This document shows, one piece after another, positions 1 to 7,502 of a stretch of 20,927 bases of DNA. Numbering within the stretch: the stretch's first letter is position 1; each line of letters starts with the position of its first letter. The notes beneath the pieces are model-generated. The model made no database searches, was not told the DNA's origin, and worked only from the letters and a program-made list of their open reading frames with translations. The stretch spans positions 1 through 20,927 of the forward strand of contig CAJOIG010000004.1 in NCBI GenBank assembly GCA_905234575.1, written 5' to 3'. Position numbers and translations under genes: made by a program. The DNA comes from an uncultured Oscillospiraceae bacterium (GTDB lineage Bacteria; Bacillota; Clostridia; Oscillospirales; Oscillospiraceae).

Positions 1-666
1 CCCGGCGCGAAGTATTTCTACTACTGCGCGAACAACACCATCTACGGCACGGAGTGGAGCTACGTTCCCGAGACCGCCGCGCCCCTGGTGTGCGACATGA
101 GCTCCGACATCCTCTCCCGCCCGGTGGACGTGTCGAAGTACGGCATCGTATACGCCGGCGCCCAGAAGAACATGGCGCCCGCGGGCGTCACCGTCGTCAT
201 CATCGACAAGACCCTGGCGGGGAAGGAGATGCCCATCACGCCGCTCATGATGTCCTACAAGACCATGATCGAGAAGGACAGCATGTACAATACCCCGCCC
301 TGCTGGTGCATCTACATGCTCGGCTTGACGCTGGACTGGCTGAAGACCCAGGGCGGCGTCCAGGGCATGGAGAAGATCAAGCACGAAAAGGCCGCCATGA
401 TCTACGATATCCTGGACAACAGCAAGCTCTACAAGGCCCATGCCCGCCCGGATTCCCGCAGCGAGATGAACATCACCTTCCGCACCGGCGACGCCGACCT
501 GGACGCCCAGTTCGCGAAGGAGGCGCAGGCCCGCGGGCTCATGAACCTCAAGGGGCACCGCAGCGTCGGCGGCATCCGCGCGAGCCTCTATAACGCCCAA
601 CCCATGGAGGGCGTGCGCGCCCTGGCAGACTATATGAAAGAATTTGAGGTCAAGCATCATGTATGA
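1..666 (+). CDS. serC: Phosphoserine aminotransferase, 3' part (5' end outside window)
   Basis: SerC is the PLP-dependent enzyme that converts 3-phosphohydroxypyruvate and glutamate to phosphoserine in serine biosynthesis. The reading frame is open from the first base, so the N-terminus lies outside the window; 221 codons plus the stop are present, against about 360 for the family. The visible part contains AGAQKNMAPAG, the family PLP-lysine motif (Lys codon at 166-168). The C-terminal end carries the family pattern NITFRTGD followed by GLMNLKGHRSVGGIRASLYNA. The stop codon lies inside the start of serA (8-bp overlap), so serC and serA form one translationally coupled operon. Identification is firm; only the upstream boundary is unknown. 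Confidence 0.95.
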   Translation, partial: PGAKYFYYCANNTIYGTEWSYVPETAAPLVCDMSSDILSRPVDVSKYGIVYAGAQKNMAPAGVTVVIIDKTLAGKEMPITPLMMSYKTMIEKDSMYNTPPCWCIYMLGLTLDWLKTQGGVQGMEKIKHEKAAMIYDILDNSKLYKAHARPDSRSEMNITFRTGDADLDAQFAKEAQARGLMNLKGHRSVGGIRASLYNAQPMEGVRALADYMKEFEVKHHV

Positions 667-1819
667 GATCAAAACGATGAACAATATCGCCCAGGCCGGC
701 CTGAACATCCTGGGCTCCAAGGGGATCATGGTCAACGTCGAGGCGGAGGACCCGGACGCGCTTCTCATCCGCTCCGCGAAGATCCACGACATGCCCTTCG
801 GTGACCGCCTTCTCGCCATCGGCCGCGCGGGCGTCGGCACTGACAACGTCCCCATCGACCGCTGCACGGAAAAGGGCATCGTCGTCTTCAACGCCGCCGG
901 GGCCAACGCCCAGGCCGTGGTGGAGCTCGCCGTCTGCTCCCTCATCCTCGCCTCCCGCAACATCATGGACGGCGCCTTCTGGGCCCGCTCTCTGGCCGGG
1001 CGCGACAACATCGAGGCGGAGGTCGAATCCGGCAAGAAGAACTACGTCGGACCGGAGATCATGGGCAAGACCCTCGGCATCATCGGCCTCGGCAACATCG
1101 GCTCCCGCATCGCGAACGCCGCCATCGGCCTCGGCATGGACGTCATCGGCTACGACCCGTACATGTCCGTCGAATCCGCGTGGCGCATCTCCGGCGAGGT
1201 CCGCCACGCCGAGGACCTGGCCACCGTCTACCGCCAGTCCGACTATATCCTCATCCAGCTCCACCTGACGGACAAGACCCGCGGCATGCTCGGCGCGGAC
1301 GCCTTCCGCCAGATGAAAAACGGCGTCCGGATCATCAACCTCGCCCGCGGCGGCCTCGTGGACACCGACGCCATCCTCGCCGCCATCGCCGCCGGCAAGG
1401 TCGCCCGCTATGTGACGGACTTCCCCGACGACAAGCTCATCGGCGCGAAGCGCGTGGTCGCCTTCCCGCACCTGGGCGCCTCCACCCCCGAGAGCGAGGA
1501 GAAATGCGCAATCATGGCGGCGCAGGAGCTGTCCGACTATCTGCTGGACGGAACCACCAAAAACTCCGTGAACCTGCCGGACGTCAGCCTGGACCGCGCC
1601 GGCGAGGCCCGTATCTGCGTCATCCACGACAATGTCCCCCGCATGATCAACAGCTTCCTTGATGTCATCAGCGCCGAGGACATCAATGTCGAGCACATGA
1701 TCAACAAGGCCCGCGGCGACGTCGCCTATACCATCATCGACGTCGGCAGCCCTGTCACGGCCGAGATGGCCGCGAAGCTGCGCGGTCTGTCCCACGTCCG
1801 CCGCGTCCGCGTGCTCTAA
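659..1819 (+). CDS. serA: D-3-phosphoglycerate dehydrogenase (short, ACT-domain form)
   Basis: This 386-residue protein oxidises 3-phosphoglycerate to 3-phosphohydroxypyruvate with NAD, the first step of serine synthesis, and feeds SerC encoded just upstream. The Rossmann motif GLGNIG is at residues 143-148. The active-site Arg is in LARGG (about R230) and the active-site His in PHLGAST (about H271). An ACT-like regulatory domain follows at about 316-386, which suggests feedback control by an amino acid such as serine. The ATG at 659 is preferred over the longer frame start at 644 because GAGG at 646-649 sits 9 nt upstream and the gene then overlaps serC by 8 bp. The usual DVFxxEP segment with the catalytic Glu reads YVTDFPDDKL here, a variation of the catalytic relay. 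Assignment rests on motifs plus operon partner. Confidence 0.93.
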   Translation: MYEIKTMNNIAQAGLNILGSKGIMVNVEAEDPDALLIRSAKIHDMPFGDRLLAIGRAGVGTDNVPIDRCTEKGIVVFNAAGANAQAVVELAVCSLILASRNIMDGAFWARSLAGRDNIEAEVESGKKNYVGPEIMGKTLGIIGLGNIGSRIANAAIGLGMDVIGYDPYMSVESAWRISGEVRHAEDLATVYRQSDYILIQLHLTDKTRGMLGADAFRQMKNGVRIINLARGGLVDTDAILAAIAAGKVARYVTDFPDDKLIGAKRVVAFPHLGASTPESEEKCAIMAAQELSDYLLDGTTKNSVNLPDVSLDRAGEARICVIHDNVPRMINSFLDVISAEDINVEHMINKARGDVAYTIIDVGSPVTAEMAAKLRGLSHVRRVRVL

Positions 1820-1832
1820 TACCAAATCACTG

Positions 1833-1865
1833 GAGGACCGGTCCCGAAGGCCGGCCCTCTTTTTT
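1833..1865 (+). terminator. Rho-independent terminator after serCA
   Basis: A 9-bp stem with one mismatch (GAGGACCGG at 1833-1841 with CCGGCCCTC at 1851-1859) is followed by a run of T at 1860-1865. It lies 13 nt after the serA stop and closes the serC-serA operon. Confidence 0.8.
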
Positions 1866-1906
1866 GACAAAAAGTAACAAAAAGAACAAATGATTTCAGT
1901 TTTCTC

Positions 1907-1935
1907 TTGTGTTTGTCACTTTTTTATGATATAGT
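1907..1935 (+). promoter_or_regulatory. Predicted sigma-A type promoter of the SLH protein gene
   Basis: A TTGTGT -35-like hexamer (1907-1912) is separated by 17 bp from TATAGT (1930-1935). The -10 is preceded by TGA, giving an extended TGn -10. The surrounding 1861-1935 is much more AT-rich than the flanking genes. It would give a 5' leader of roughly 55 nt before the ATG at 1999. A second AT-rich hexamer, TATGAT (1925-1930), overlaps it. Confidence 0.5.
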
Positions 1936-1998
1936 ACGGACGTATGGGTGCGATTCTGCGCCCGCCCGTTCCATCGACAGCGACACACGGAGGGACCT

Positions 1999-4900
1999 AT
2001 GAAACACGGAACTCGGATTCTGGCCTTGATGCTGGTATTATCCATATTTTTCTCGCTGGGGGTATCCGCGCTGGCGGATGCCGAGCCCGGGGCGGAGCTT
2101 CCGGCGCCGGAAACGGCGGAGCCTGCGGCGGTGCCCGTTCCCGTGGAGGAGGTCCCTGCCCCGGAGCCTGAGCCCGCGGCGATCCCGGAGACCACGCCGC
2201 CTCCCGCGCCGGCCGAGGAGCCTGCCGCGGCGGAGCCCGCGGAGGAGGATCCCCTGGCTGAAGAGGCTGCGGCGGAGATCGAGACTCTCCCGGAGGAGGA
2301 GCTGACCTCCCTGGAGACCGAGGAAGCGGCCGCGGCGTCGGCGGAGCCGGCGGAGGAGCCCGCGGCGGAGGAACGCCTCTGGGTCCGTCCCGGCAATACC
2401 GACGTGGAGATCCTGGGCGGCGGCCTCTATCTGCGCGACGGCGGCACCCTGTACTACAGCGACGGCGGCATTTGGGCCTCCGCGAGCGGCTCGGACCGTC
2501 TGATCAGCGAGGAGAGCGGCGCCAGCCTGAATCTCCAGGACGGCTGGCTCTACTATACCACCGACGGCGGCGACGTCCGCCGTGTCCCGGCCTCCGGCGG
2601 CAGCGCGGAGACCGTGTATTCCTTCGGATCTTCCATCCGGCAGATGTACGTCATGGGCGAGGAGCTCCGCTTCCTCTCCGGCGGCAGCGTCTGGTCCTAT
2701 GACAGGACCGCCGATGCGCTCATCCAGCTGGAGGCGCCCTCCGGCGTGGAGGGCCTCATCCCGACGCCCTTCGGCAACCTGTTTCTCACGGGTCCTGCCC
2801 GGGACTACACCCTCTGGGCGGGCATGACGTCCCTGTGCTCCGGCGTGGAGCAGTGCTGGACGGACGACGGCTGGCTCGTCCTCGTGGTGGACGGCCGGAC
2901 GATGCAGACGGAGCTTGAGGAGCTTTTCGAGGGCCGGATGACCCTGCAGAGCTATTCCCTCCACCGGGAGGAGCTTGCGGGCAGCGGTCTGTCCGACGAG
3001 GCCCAGCTTGCGAATGAGGCGGCCTATCTCCAGTCCGACGCCTACGCACTCATCCAGGACGGCCTTGCCTTCCATGCCGACGGCGCCTATACCGCGACGA
3101 ACAGCCGCATCGCCTCCGTCGGCGAGATGGACGCGAATCAGCAGAACATCGTCCTGCGGGCCCGGCAGATGGCGGAGGTCCAGTGGACGCCGCTGGCCTG
3201 GCGCTACGCCTGGGGCGGCGACGATTCCGGATACGTCAGCAACAACCGCGGCGGCACCGTCAAGGACGTGAACGGCACCGTCACCTACGGCTACTTCCAG
3301 GGCGGACTGACCTACAAGGGCATCCCGTATTCCCAGGCGGTCAGCACGGGGTACGTCGGCTGGGACATCTCCATCGACGGCTTCGTGAACGCGGTGAACG
3401 ACACCTCGAGCCGCTTCTATTCGGGCTACTCCCACTATTCCCGCACCGCGCCGTACTACGGCAGCGACTGCTCGGGCTTTGCCTCCTGGGCGTGGGATCT
3501 GCCCTATCGCTGCACCTGCACGAGCATGCTGAACTTCTCCGAATACATCGGAAAGAGCCTGTCCCAGCTTCGAATCGGCGATGTGCTCAATAACCCCAAC
3601 AGCCACGTCGTCGTCGTCACGAACATCGGTTACGACGCCAGCGGCAACATAAACGCCGTGGAGATCACCGAGCAGACCCCGTGCAAGATGCGCGTCACCT
3701 GCTACGGCGAGCTGTTCCCCGGCAAGTACTATGAGAACACCGGCAGCCTCTCGTCCATCACGAACTACTACCTGAACGGCGGCTACAGCATCTATCGCCG
3801 GGCGTATTCCGGCAGCGTCAGCTTCCGGGAGAGCAACGCCGTGAACCTCCAGGAGAGCGGCTACGCTCCCGCGCCGCTCATCTCCATGAGCATCAACGAG
3901 GCGGGTAACGCCAAGGTCGTGAAGCTCCTCCATTCCCGGGAGAACGCCGTCATCTACTACACACTCGACGGCTCCACGCCGACGAAGGACAGCACCCGCT
4001 ACACCGGGCCCTTTGAGCTGACCCGGAACACCACCGTCAAGGCCATCGCGGACTGCGGCGATCCCTTCACCGGCAGCTATACCCTGACCTACCAGGTGAC
4101 GGTCGAGAAGGCGGAGATGCCCTTCATCGTCCTCGTGGACGGCGCCATCGACGGCAACGTCGTGTCCGCCGGATCGAAGATCACGGTCATGAACAACGCC
4201 GGCGACACCATCTACTATACCACCGACGGTTCGACGCCCTCGAAGCTGAGCACGAAGATGACGGACGAAGGCGTCACCATCGACAAGGCCATGAACTTCA
4301 AGGCCGTCGCCGTCAGCGGCTCGAACCTCAACAGCGACGTGGCGGAGATCAACGTCACCATCGGCACCTTCCACACCATCACAGCCTCCAGCGGGAACGG
4401 CGGCTATCTCTCGCCCAACGGTGAGGTCAAGGTCCTGGACGGGGCGGACGCCGCCTTCACCGTCACGGCCCTCGAGTTCTTCTACATCGCGGACGTGCTG
4501 GTGGACGGCCAGAGCGTCGGCGCGGTGTCCAGCTACACCTTCTCCGATGTGACGAAGGACCACACCATCGCCGTGAAGTTCTCCGTCGCGCTCCCGTTCG
4601 ACGACGTGCGGAACAAATGGTACACCGAGAGCGTCGCCTTCGTCTATTCCCACAGCCTCTTCTCCGGCACCAGCTCCACGAAGTTCTCCCCGACGGGGTA
4701 CATGACCCGCGGCATGTTCATCACGGTCCTCGGCCGCTTCATCGGAAACGGCCAGTGGAAGGACCTGGAGAGCTGGTCCGGCTGCCTCGGCATCACGAAC
4801 GGCAGTAAGATCTCCGTCCGGGAGACCACCTCCACGGCGGATATCGTCCGGGTCAAGACCCTCACCGGCCCCACCGGGCAGCATATCCATGTGCTCGGAC

Positions 4901-5388
4901 GCATCCCGAGCGGAATCGACGGCGCCCAGTGGTATCACGTCAACGTCAGCGATGTGGACGGCTACATGCGCGAAAAGATGACCGGCACCAACGGGAAGAC
5001 CCTGCTGTACGTCTACAACGGCGCCTTCACGGACCTGCCGAACGGCGTGTACTACACGGGCTATGCCCAGTGGGCCTACATCTACGGCATCATGAACGGC
5101 GTCACCGCCACGAGCTTCCGCCCGAACAACAAGATCACGCGCCAGGACATCTGCGTGATGCTCTACCGCTATCTGAAGAACTACACCGGCATCTCGCTGT
5201 CCACCAGCGCCTCGGCCTTCACGGACGACGCCAGCATCTCGAGCTACGCCCGTGACGCCGTCTACGCCATGAAGAATCTCGGCATCGTCGGAGGCTACTT
5301 GGACGGCAGCTTCAAGCCAAAGGGCTATGCCACCCGCGCGGAGGTCGCCACCATGTTCCAGCGGCTGTACGAGCTCATGCACGGATAA
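1999..5388 (+). CDS. Secreted SLH-domain protein with NlpC/P60-like peptidase, chitobiase-C repeats and SH3-like insert
   Basis: This 1129-residue surface protein begins with a signal peptide (about 1-27, KHGTR then a hydrophobic core ending SALADA). A Pro/Ala/Glu-rich linker (about 28-125) follows, then Tyr/Gly-rich beta-propeller-like repeats (about 130-330, LYYSDGG and WLYYTTDGG, resembling DUF5050). An NlpC/P60-like cysteine peptidase core has C491 in GSDCSGF and H536 in NSHVVVV. Two chitobiase/hexosaminidase C-terminal-like repeats (YYTLDGSTPT near 653, YYTTDGSTPS near 739) precede an InlB-B-repeat-like segment (about 793-865). Three SLH motifs (about 866-917, 1009-1063, 1073-1129) should anchor it to cell-wall polymers. 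An SH3b-like segment (about 935-994) lies between SLH 1 and SLH 2. The ATG at 1999 is chosen because GGAGGG lies at 1989-1994 and the signal peptide starts there. A peptidoglycan-hydrolase role is inferred; the substrate is unknown. Confidence 0.88.
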   Translation: MKHGTRILALMLVLSIFFSLGVSALADAEPGAELPAPETAEPAAVPVPVEEVPAPEPEPAAIPETTPPPAPAEEPAAAEPAEEDPLAEEAAAEIETLPEEELTSLETEEAAAASAEPAEEPAAEERLWVRPGNTDVEILGGGLYLRDGGTLYYSDGGIWASASGSDRLISEESGASLNLQDGWLYYTTDGGDVRRVPASGGSAETVYSFGSSIRQMYVMGEELRFLSGGSVWSYDRTADALIQLEAPSGVEGLIPTPFGNLFLTGPARDYTLWAGMTSLCSGVEQCWTDDGWLVLVVDGRTMQTELEELFEGRMTLQSYSLHREELAGSGLSDEAQLANEAAYLQSDAYALIQDGLAFHADGAYTATNSRIASVGEMDANQQNIVLRARQMAEVQWTPLAWRYAWGGDDSGYVSNNRGGTVKDVNGTVTYGYFQGGLTYKGIPYSQAVSTGYVGWDISIDGFVNAVNDTSSRFYSGYSHYSRTAPYYGSDCSGFASWAWDLPYRCTCTSMLNFSEYIGKSLSQLRIGDVLNNPNSHVVVVTNIGYDASGNINAVEITEQTPCKMRVTCYGELFPGKYYENTGSLSSITNYYLNGGYSIYRRAYSGSVSFRESNAVNLQESGYAPAPLISMSINEAGNAKVVKLLHSRENAVIYYTLDGSTPTKDSTRYTGPFELTRNTTVKAIADCGDPFTGSYTLTYQVTVEKAEMPFIVLVDGAIDGNVVSAGSKITVMNNAGDTIYYTTDGSTPSKLSTKMTDEGVTIDKAMNFKAVAVSGSNLNSDVAEINVTIGTFHTITASSGNGGYLSPNGEVKVLDGADAAFTVTALEFFYIADVLVDGQSVGAVSSYTFSDVTKDHTIAVKFSVALPFDDVRNKWYTESVAFVYSHSLFSGTSSTKFSPTGYMTRGMFITVLGRFIGNGQWKDLESWSGCLGITNGSKISVRETTSTADIVRVKTLTGPTGQHIHVLGRIPSGIDGAQWYHVNVSDVDGYMREKMTGTNGKTLLYVYNGAFTDLPNGVYYTGYAQWAYIYGIMNGVTATSFRPNNKITRQDICVMLYRYLKNYTGISLSTSASAFTDDASISSYARDAVYAMKNLGIVGGYLDGSFKPKGYATRAEVATMFQRLYELMHG

Positions 5389-5406
5389 TCACCCCCAAAA
5401 CAAGCA

Positions 5407-5451
5407 CCCCCTTCCGACGGACCGCATAGGATGGTCCGACACGGAAGGGGG
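5407..5451 (+). promoter_or_regulatory. Long hairpin whose 3' arm holds the next gene's Shine-Dalgarno
   Basis: The outer stem CCCCCTTCCG (5407-5416) pairs with CGGAAGGGGG (5442-5451), and the inner stem CGGACC (5418-5423) with GGTCCG (5433-5438). That makes 16 perfect base pairs broken by a small internal loop. The 3' arm contains GGAAGGGGG, the only ribosome binding site for the ATG at 5459 (7-nt spacing). The following TATTTCTAT is a weak U-tract, so it could be a leaky terminator of the SLH gene, a translation-blocking hairpin, or both. Confidence 0.7.
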
Positions 5452-5458
5452 TATTTCT

Positions 5459-5704
5459 ATGGACTTCGAAACCATGGCGCGCTCGCTCATGAAGGGCGGG
5501 AACGCCGCGGCCCTGCAAGGACTGACCCAAACGCCGGAGGCGCAGCGCCTTTCCGCGCAGATCGACGGCGCGCAGCTCGAAAGCGCGGTCCGGGCCGGGG
5601 ATGAGAATGCCCTGCGCGGCATATTGCAGAGCGTCCTCGCAACGCCGGAGGGAAAGCGTCTCGCCTCCCAGGTGCTGGGGACGGTGGACGGACATGGACG
5701 GTGA
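5459..5704 (+). CDS. Small protein of unknown function with an internal TPE repeat (81 aa)
   Basis: I do not recognise a characterised family. The 81-residue protein is polar and predicted helical, with no membrane segment. It contains a duplicated unit, with TPEAQRLSAQI at 25-35 and TPEGKRLASQV at 62-72, each preceded by an Ala/Leu-rich helix (AALQGL and ALRGIL). The start at 5459 is chosen over the longer open frame because it follows a strong GGAAGGGGG site and because the upstream codons run back through the hairpin and the SLH gene. It is the first of three overlapping small genes; its stop overlaps the next gene by 11 bp. No function is proposed. Confidence 0.7.
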   Translation: MDFETMARSLMKGGNAAALQGLTQTPEAQRLSAQIDGAQLESAVRAGDENALRGILQSVLATPEGKRLASQVLGTVDGHGR

Positions 5705-6077
5705 TCTCGGCGCGCTGCTGTCGTCCGTGATGTCGGACCCGGAGCAGATGGCGAAGCTCAGCGCGATGGCCCAGAGCCTCCTGGGCGGGACCGATGCCGG
5801 AGCCCCGAGCCCGGAGCCGCCCGCTCCAGCGGTCCAGCCCGCGCCGGTGTCCTCCGGGCTCGACAGCGGCCTTACGGCGGCGCTGGGAAAGGCGCTGGGG
5901 AGCCTGTCGGGGAGGGGAGAATCCTCCTCTCGGTCGGCGGCGCTCCTCGGCGCCATGCGTCCGTATATGCGCCCCGAGAAGCAGGAAAAGCTCGACCGCG
6001 CCCTGCAGATCGCCCGCATGGTGCATGTGGCGAGCGCGGTGCTGGGAACGATGAAAGGAGAGGACCATGGCCTATAG
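5694..6077 (+). CDS. Small protein of unknown function (127 aa)
   Basis: The protein has 127 residues. The N-terminal helix region (MDGDLGALLSSVMSDPEQMA and onward, 1-32) resembles the helical style of the preceding gene product. A Pro/Ala-rich linker (about 36-55) and a Ser/Gly-rich stretch follow. A C-terminal helix-rich block (about 90-127) contains YMRPEKQEKLDRALQIARM. There is no signal peptide or clear membrane helix. The ATG at 5694 overlaps the upstream stop by 11 bp, and the frame overlaps the downstream gene by 11 bp, so translation of the three genes is probably coupled. Similar PEKxxKLDxA helices occur in uncharacterised clostridial proteins as far as I recall; no function is assigned. 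Confidence 0.7.
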   Translation: MDGDLGALLSSVMSDPEQMAKLSAMAQSLLGGTDAGAPSPEPPAPAVQPAPVSSGLDSGLTAALGKALGSLSGRGESSSRSAALLGAMRPYMRPEKQEKLDRALQIARMVHVASAVLGTMKGEDHGL

Positions 6078-6333
6078 CGGCGCGTTCCGCGTACCCTCCG
6101 AGCCCGAGCCGGCTTCCGAACCGTCCCCGCCGCCCGGTGTGCCCGAGCCGCCCCGCCGGGACCGGCGTCCGGCGCGGCCGCCGTTTCTCGATCTCGGGAG
6201 TCTCTTCCAGAAAACGGAGGCCGCCGGCTGGGAGACCGACGACCTGCTGCTCGCGCTGGTGCTGTATCTCATGTACCGCGAGAGCGGGGACACGGACCTT
6301 CTCATTATGCTCGCCGTAATGCTGCTGACATAA
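6067..6333 (+). CDS. Small protein with hydrophobic C-terminus, unknown function (88 aa)
   Basis: This 88-residue protein has a Pro/Glu/Arg-rich, probably disordered first half. The C-terminal half has two short hydrophobic segments (DDLLLALVLYLMY, about 58-70, and DLLIMLAVMLLT, about 77-88) separated by the acidic turn RESGDT. It could sit on or in the membrane, or form an amphipathic helical hairpin. AAGGAGAGG at about 6055-6063 is a strong ribosome binding site just upstream of the ATG at 6067. It overlaps the previous gene by 11 bp and ends 2 nt before a bidirectional terminator, which closes the three-gene cluster. The function is unknown. Confidence 0.72.
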   Translation: MAYSGAFRVPSEPEPASEPSPPPGVPEPPRRDRRPARPPFLDLGSLFQKTEAAGWETDDLLLALVLYLMYRESGDTDLLIMLAVMLLT

Positions 6334-6335
6334 AA

Positions 6336-6367
6336 CCGCCTTCCCTTACACGGGAAGGCGGCCTTTT
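6336..6367. terminator. Bidirectional terminator between convergent genes
   Basis: A perfect 10-bp stem, CCGCCTTCCC (6336-6345) with GGGAAGGCGG (6352-6361), has loop TTACAC. It is flanked by AAAA on the left (6332-6335) and TTTT on the right (6364-6367), so it can serve both the small-gene cluster (+) and the methyltransferase (-). The methyltransferase stop codon (6346-6348) lies in the loop, and its last codons form the right arm. Confidence 0.85.
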
Positions 6368-7491
6368 ACGGGCAGATTTGTGACGATAAGGTGCTCAGCA
6401 GCCCGGTCGTTGCGGCTGCGGACGTTGTAGCTGTAGGTCTTGTCAAAGGTGAGGATGTTGAAGCGGTCCGCGTACAGGGAGTAGATGTAGTCGTTGTTTT
6501 TGATGATAAGGATGAACTGCGCGGGGGTGCGCTTCAGGCAGTCGGCCAGCCGCCGATGATCCTCCCGGGTGAAGGCCATGCCCTCGTAGTCGGAAAAATC
6601 GGTGTCGTAGGGCGGATCCAGAAACAGGAAATCCGCCGCCGTCGGCGCGGTCTTGTCGAGGAATGCCTCGAAGTCCAGGCATTCGATCTCGGTCCCGCGG
6701 AAGAGCGCCGCGGTGTCCTCGGAAAAGATGGAGCGGACTTTCGCGCCGAAGTCCTTCCGGTTGTAGGACATGCCGCCGTAGGGGATGTTGAACTCTCCCT
6801 GCCGGTTGTAGCGGAACATCGAGCCGTAGCAGTACTCGCGGATGAAATAGAAATTCGCGATCCGATAGGCCGTGTCGCCGCCATCGGCGCTTTCGCGGTG
6901 CAGGTCGTTGTAAACGCTGCGGAAGTACATATAAAACCCGCTCGCAAAGCCGGTGACGAGGTTTTCCCGCAAGTCCTCCTCGGAGAAGGGCTTTTTGGCG
7001 TCGTTTTTCACGGTGCGGACGAGCTTGTCCGCACCGTTTTCCGAAAGGGAACGCAAAAACCCGGCCTTATCGGAGACGAGCAGGGCCAGGTCCCCGGCGG
7101 GAAGCTCCCGCAAAAGCGCCTCCGCCAGCCGTCTGACCGGCGCGGAGAGGGCGGCCGCGGTCATTCCGCCCGCCCGGGCGCACAGGAAGAGGACCGTCAG
7201 CGTCTCGCTGTGCCGGTCACAGGCGTGAAGAAGCGCGTCGAAAAGCCGGGCGTAAGCGGTGAGATACGCCTGAAAAGCCGGGTCCTGGGCTTTGACCAGG
7301 GCGTAGAACTCCATCAGATCGTCGGAGAGATCGTTGATCGCCGCGGCCTCCGGGCGCAGGTGGAAAAACATGGCGCCGCCGCCGAAAAAGGGCTCGATGT
7401 AGCGGTCGAAGGACGGGATCATGTCCCGGATGTATTTGATCTCCCGGGACTTCCCGCCGGGCCATTTGATGAGGGCTTCCGTGCCGTGCAT
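6346..7491 (-). CDS. D12-class (Dam-like) DNA N6-adenine methyltransferase
   Basis: This enzyme transfers a methyl group from S-adenosylmethionine to adenine in a specific DNA site. From the ATG at 7491 it has 381 residues. The N-terminus shows KWPGGK (9-14) and the SAM-binding motif EPFFGGGAMFF (33-43), followed by AINDLSDDLMEFY. The catalytic DPPY motif is at about 292-295. The segment FRYNRQGEFNIPYGG is typical of the D12 family, and YSYNVRSRN lies near the end. At 381 residues it is longer than E. coli Dam (about 280); the extra residues sit between motif I and the target-recognition region, so site specificity cannot be read from sequence. No restriction endonuclease is visible nearby. 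An alternative TTG start at 7506 would give 386 residues and overlap the trpS stop as TTGA; neither start has a clear Shine-Dalgarno. Confidence 0.9.
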   Translation of the reverse strand: MHGTEALIKWPGGKSREIKYIRDMIPSFDRYIEPFFGGGAMFFHLRPEAAAINDLSDDLMEFYALVKAQDPAFQAYLTAYARLFDALLHACDRHSETLTVLFLCARAGGMTAAALSAPVRRLAEALLRELPAGDLALLVSDKAGFLRSLSENGADKLVRTVKNDAKKPFSEEDLRENLVTGFASGFYMYFRSVYNDLHRESADGGDTAYRIANFYFIREYCYGSMFRYNRQGEFNIPYGGMSYNRKDFGAKVRSIFSEDTAALFRGTEIECLDFEAFLDKTAPTAADFLFLDPPYDTDFSDYEGMAFTREDHRRLADCLKRTPAQFILIIKNNDYIYSLYADRFNILTFDKTYSYNVRSRNDRAAEHLIVTNLPVKGRLPV

Positions 7492-7502
7492 CGCCGTTTT
7501 GC

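Noticed and set aside
2080..2380. Possible satellite or mobile repeat of GAG/GCG-rich units
   Set aside because: It is the Pro/Ala/Glu-rich linker following the signal peptide of the SLH protein; units are irregular and in frame.
2038..5382. A 1114-codon open frame antisense to the SLH gene
   Set aside because: It mirrors the codon pattern of the SLH gene, shows no domain, and its Ala/Val/Gly/Asp/Arg-rich translation is what high GC at third positions yields on the opposite strand.
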